The notes beneath the pieces are model-generated. The model did no database searches. It was not told the origin of the DNA and worked only from the letters and a program-made list of their open reading frames with translations. Source: Streptomyces sp. 6-11-2 (GTDB lineage Bacteria > Actinomycetota > Actinomycetes > Streptomycetales > Streptomycetaceae). Taken from it: a stretch of 64,000 nt of DNA. The position numbers were made by a program, and so were the translations under genes. Positions 62,522 to 64,000 of the stretch are shown piece after piece; within the stretch, counting starts at the first letter, position 1; each line of letters opens with the position of its first letter. The stretch lies in assembly GCF_006540305.1 (NCBI RefSeq), contig NZ_BJOR01000001.1, positions 7,068,001 through 7,132,000 on the forward strand. Direction: 5' to 3'.

Positions 62522-62930
62522 GAAGGACGCACTCCTCCCATGGGCCGCCTACCGGTTCTGCTCTCGGCGTCGGGCGGACGTTCTGTGGAAGGCGTGCCCT
62601 ACGGCCCCTGTCCGGAGGGACAGTTGAGCCGCTTCACCCCGAGGTTGGTCGGTTCCCCGGCTCCGGCCGCTGTGGGTGCCTACCGGACTCGGCGGAGGTC
62701 GCACGATCCGACGCGACTCGCCGGAGGCAATCGTGCGGCCTGGTCGTCAACTTAGCGAACATGTGTGCCTGGCGTGAAGATTGAAGCGTGGAATGTCCGA
62801 TACGTATTCGTGACCTTCCCGTGAGGTGCCTCACTCCCGTCCGGCCCGGACTCCTTACGGAATGCGGACGTCCGAGGGTGGGGAGCGCTCGGGGGCGGCA
62901 TGGGGGTGGGGGCGGTGTCACGCTGGAGGT
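62522..62930. other. Divergent intergenic region between NlpC/P60 gene and response regulator
   Basis: About 410 bases with no gene. The part 62740-62820 is the least GC-rich and should contain the response-regulator promoter. A 14-bp palindrome GTGAGG-TG-CCTCAC (62821-62834) lies about 100 bases before the regulator start. The left part should contain the NlpC/P60 promoter. Confidence 0.5.
62821..62834. promoter_or_regulatory. Palindrome upstream of the two-component genes
   Basis: GTGAGGTGCCTCAC is a 14-bp inverted repeat (arms GTGAGG/CCTCAC, centre TG) about 97 bases upstream of the response regulator. It is a candidate regulator site only by position. Confidence 0.35.
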
Positions 62931-63677
62931 ATGCAGGAGTCGTACGAGTCCACGGGTGCCGGGTCCGGCGAGCGGCGGCCGGCCGGGGCGGCGCGGGTGC
63001 TGGTCGTCGAGGACGACGCCACGGTCGCCGAGATCGTCTCCGGCTACCTGGACCGCGCGGGCCATGTCGTCGACCGTGCCGCGGACGGGCCGACCGCGCT
63101 CGCCCTGGCCGCCGCCCACTGGCCGGACCTGGTCGTGCTCGACCTGATGCTGCCGGGCATGGACGGACTGGAGGTGTGCCGCCGGATGCGCGGGCGCGGC
63201 CCGGTGCCGGTCATCATGCTCACCGCCCGCGGCGACGAGGACGACCGCATCCTGGGCCTGGAGGTCGGCGCCGACGACTACGTCACCAAGCCGTTCAGCC
63301 CCCGCGAGCTCGTCCTGCGGGTGGAGTCGGTGCTGCGCCGTACCCGGCCCGCCACCGCGCCGCGGCCGCTCGCCGCGGCCGGACTCGCCGTGGACCCGGC
63401 CGGCCGCCGTGCCACCAGGGATGGCGCCGAACTCGCGCTCACCCTGCGCGAGTTCGACCTGCTCACCTTCTTCCTGCGCCACCCCGGCCGGGTCTTCAGC
63501 CGCGAGGACCTGATGCGCGAGGTGTGGGGATGGGACTTCGGCGACCTCTCCACGGTCACCGTCCACGTCCGGCGGCTGCGCGGCAAGGTCGAGGACGACC
63601 CGGCCCGGCCCCGTCTCATCCAGACCGTGTGGGGCGTCGGCTACCGGTTCGACCCCACCGGACACGACGGGAGTTGA
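62931..63677 (+). CDS. OmpR/PhoB family response regulator
   Basis: A 248-residue response regulator: receiver domain with acidic pocket VLVVEDDATVAEI, phospho-acceptor Asp in LVVLDLMLPGMDG, Thr in VIMLTARGDED and Lys in DDYVTKPFSPREL; then an OmpR winged helix (LTLREFDLLTFFLRHPGRVF, VTVHVRRLRGKVEDDP, WGVGYRFDP). ATG 62931 has GGAGG only one base away, so a slightly different start is possible. The sensor kinase gene follows two bases after the stop. Confidence 0.92.
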   Translation: MQESYESTGAGSGERRPAGAARVLVVEDDATVAEIVSGYLDRAGHVVDRAADGPTALALAAAHWPDLVVLDLMLPGMDGLEVCRRMRGRGPVPVIMLTARGDEDDRILGLEVGADDYVTKPFSPRELVLRVESVLRRTRPATAPRPLAAAGLAVDPAGRRATRDGAELALTLREFDLLTFFLRHPGRVFSREDLMREVWGWDFGDLSTVTVHVRRLRGKVEDDPARPRLIQTVWGVGYRFDPTGHDGS

Positions 63678-63679
63678 CG

Positions 63680-64000
63680 GTGCGCGACACCCTGTTCATC
63701 GCCCTGTACGCCTTCCTCGGCGCCGCCGTGGCGGGTCTGGCCGGCGCGGGCGCGCTGCGGCTGATCCGGCGGCGCTCGCTGACGGCCTCGCTCGCCGTGG
63801 TCGCCGCCGTGGCGGTGGGCGCGATGCTGACCGGCACCCTGGCCGTGGCCCAGGCGATGTTCCTGTCCGCGCACGACCTGTCCGTCGTCACCACCGTCGT
63901 GGCGATGGCGGCGGTGGTGTCCCTGGCCACCGCGCTGCTCCTGGGCCGCTGGGTCGTGGCCCGCAGCCGCGAGCTCGCCCGCGCGGCCCGCTCGCTCGGC
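63680..64000 (+). CDS. Sensor histidine kinase, N-terminal part (runs off the window)
   Basis: The first 107 codons from GTG 63680. Seen: three or four hydrophobic segments (LFIALYAFLGAAVAGLAGAG, LAVVAAVAVGAMLTGTLAVAQ, VVTTVVAMAAVVSLATALLLG) and the start of a HAMP-like region (GRWVVARSRELARAARSLG). The kinase core lies beyond 64000. GGGAGTTGACG precedes the start and overlaps the response-regulator stop region, so the two genes form one operon and a cognate pair. Signal unknown. Confidence 0.8.
   Translation, partial: MRDTLFIALYAFLGAAVAGLAGAGALRLIRRRSLTASLAVVAAVAVGAMLTGTLAVAQAMFLSAHDLSVVTTVVAMAAVVSLATALLLGRWVVARSRELARAARSLG

Overview
The window is very high-GC actinobacterial chromosome with strong third-position G/C bias, frequent GTG/TTG starts and ATGA/GTGA gene overlaps. 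Several families point to Streptomyces: a chaplin, a WhiB-like protein, a cvn 'conservon' operon, DUF397/WhiJ-type regulators, DUF5133 and DUF574 proteins. Gene density, accessory content and the decayed genes suggest a chromosomal arm rather than the core; that is an inference.

Layout. 1-5.6 kb: alpha-glucan/trehalose metabolism (treS partial, glgE, a DUF5133 gene, a HATPase-like gene and glgX). 5.6-6.3 kb: a 161-bp tandem repeat built partly from the 3' end of the adjacent VOC gene. 6.3-11.3 kb: VOC protein, SigB/SigF-type sigma factor, MarR plus DrrAB-like ABC exporter (the permease start looks frameshifted) and a hypothetical gene. 11.5-18.3 kb: second-type hemC, stand-alone ATP-dependent DNA ligase, TauD-type dioxygenase, metallophosphoesterase, secreted GH64 beta-1,3-glucanase and a Sua5/YciO protein. 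18.3-20.9 kb: a gene-free stretch with ~300-bp degenerate repeats, then an IS110-family element whose 5' non-coding end folds into hairpins (candidate bridge RNA).

21-29 kb: PucR-type regulator and a six-gene cvn operon (cvnA-B-C-D plus two P450s, one lacking the ExxR arginine). 29-33.4 kb: LOG-like protein, a decayed class-III aminotransferase beside an intact Lrp/AsnC gene, a membrane PP2C phosphatase, an oxidoreductase and a small membrane protein. 33.5-40.9 kb: DUF574 methyltransferase, a WhiJ/DUF397/anti-sigma-like regulatory cluster around a dense palindrome, WhiB-like protein, DUF5133, an ATP-grasp RiPP pair (tgmA/tgmB) and membrane proteins. 41-46.5 kb: hypothetical gene, chaplin, FprA-like ferredoxin reductase under a putative iron box, DMT-like transporter and a second SigB-type sigma factor.

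46.8-53.3 kb: two DHA2 MFS exporters (one with MarR), CsbD, DoxX and hemerythrin. 53.6-64 kb: Tat-exported DMFase-like protein, STAS anti-anti-sigma factor, two GAF/SpoIIE phosphatases, a second DUF574 methyltransferase, an NlpC/P60 protein with 23 octapeptide repeats, and an OmpR regulator with the start of its kinase.

How it fits together: the window is rich in general-stress and partner-switching parts (two SigB/SigF sigma factors with candidate self-recognised promoters, three SpoIIE-type phosphatases, a STAS protein, two HATPase-like proteins, CsbD, DoxX, hemerythrin, trehalose/glucan synthesis). The most unusual items are the candidate bridge RNA of the IS110 element, the gene-tail tandem repeat, the duplicated start-region minicistron, the ExxR-less P450 in the conservon, the tgmA/tgmB RiPP pair with no neighbouring methyltransferase, and the K-to-Q aminotransferase relic.
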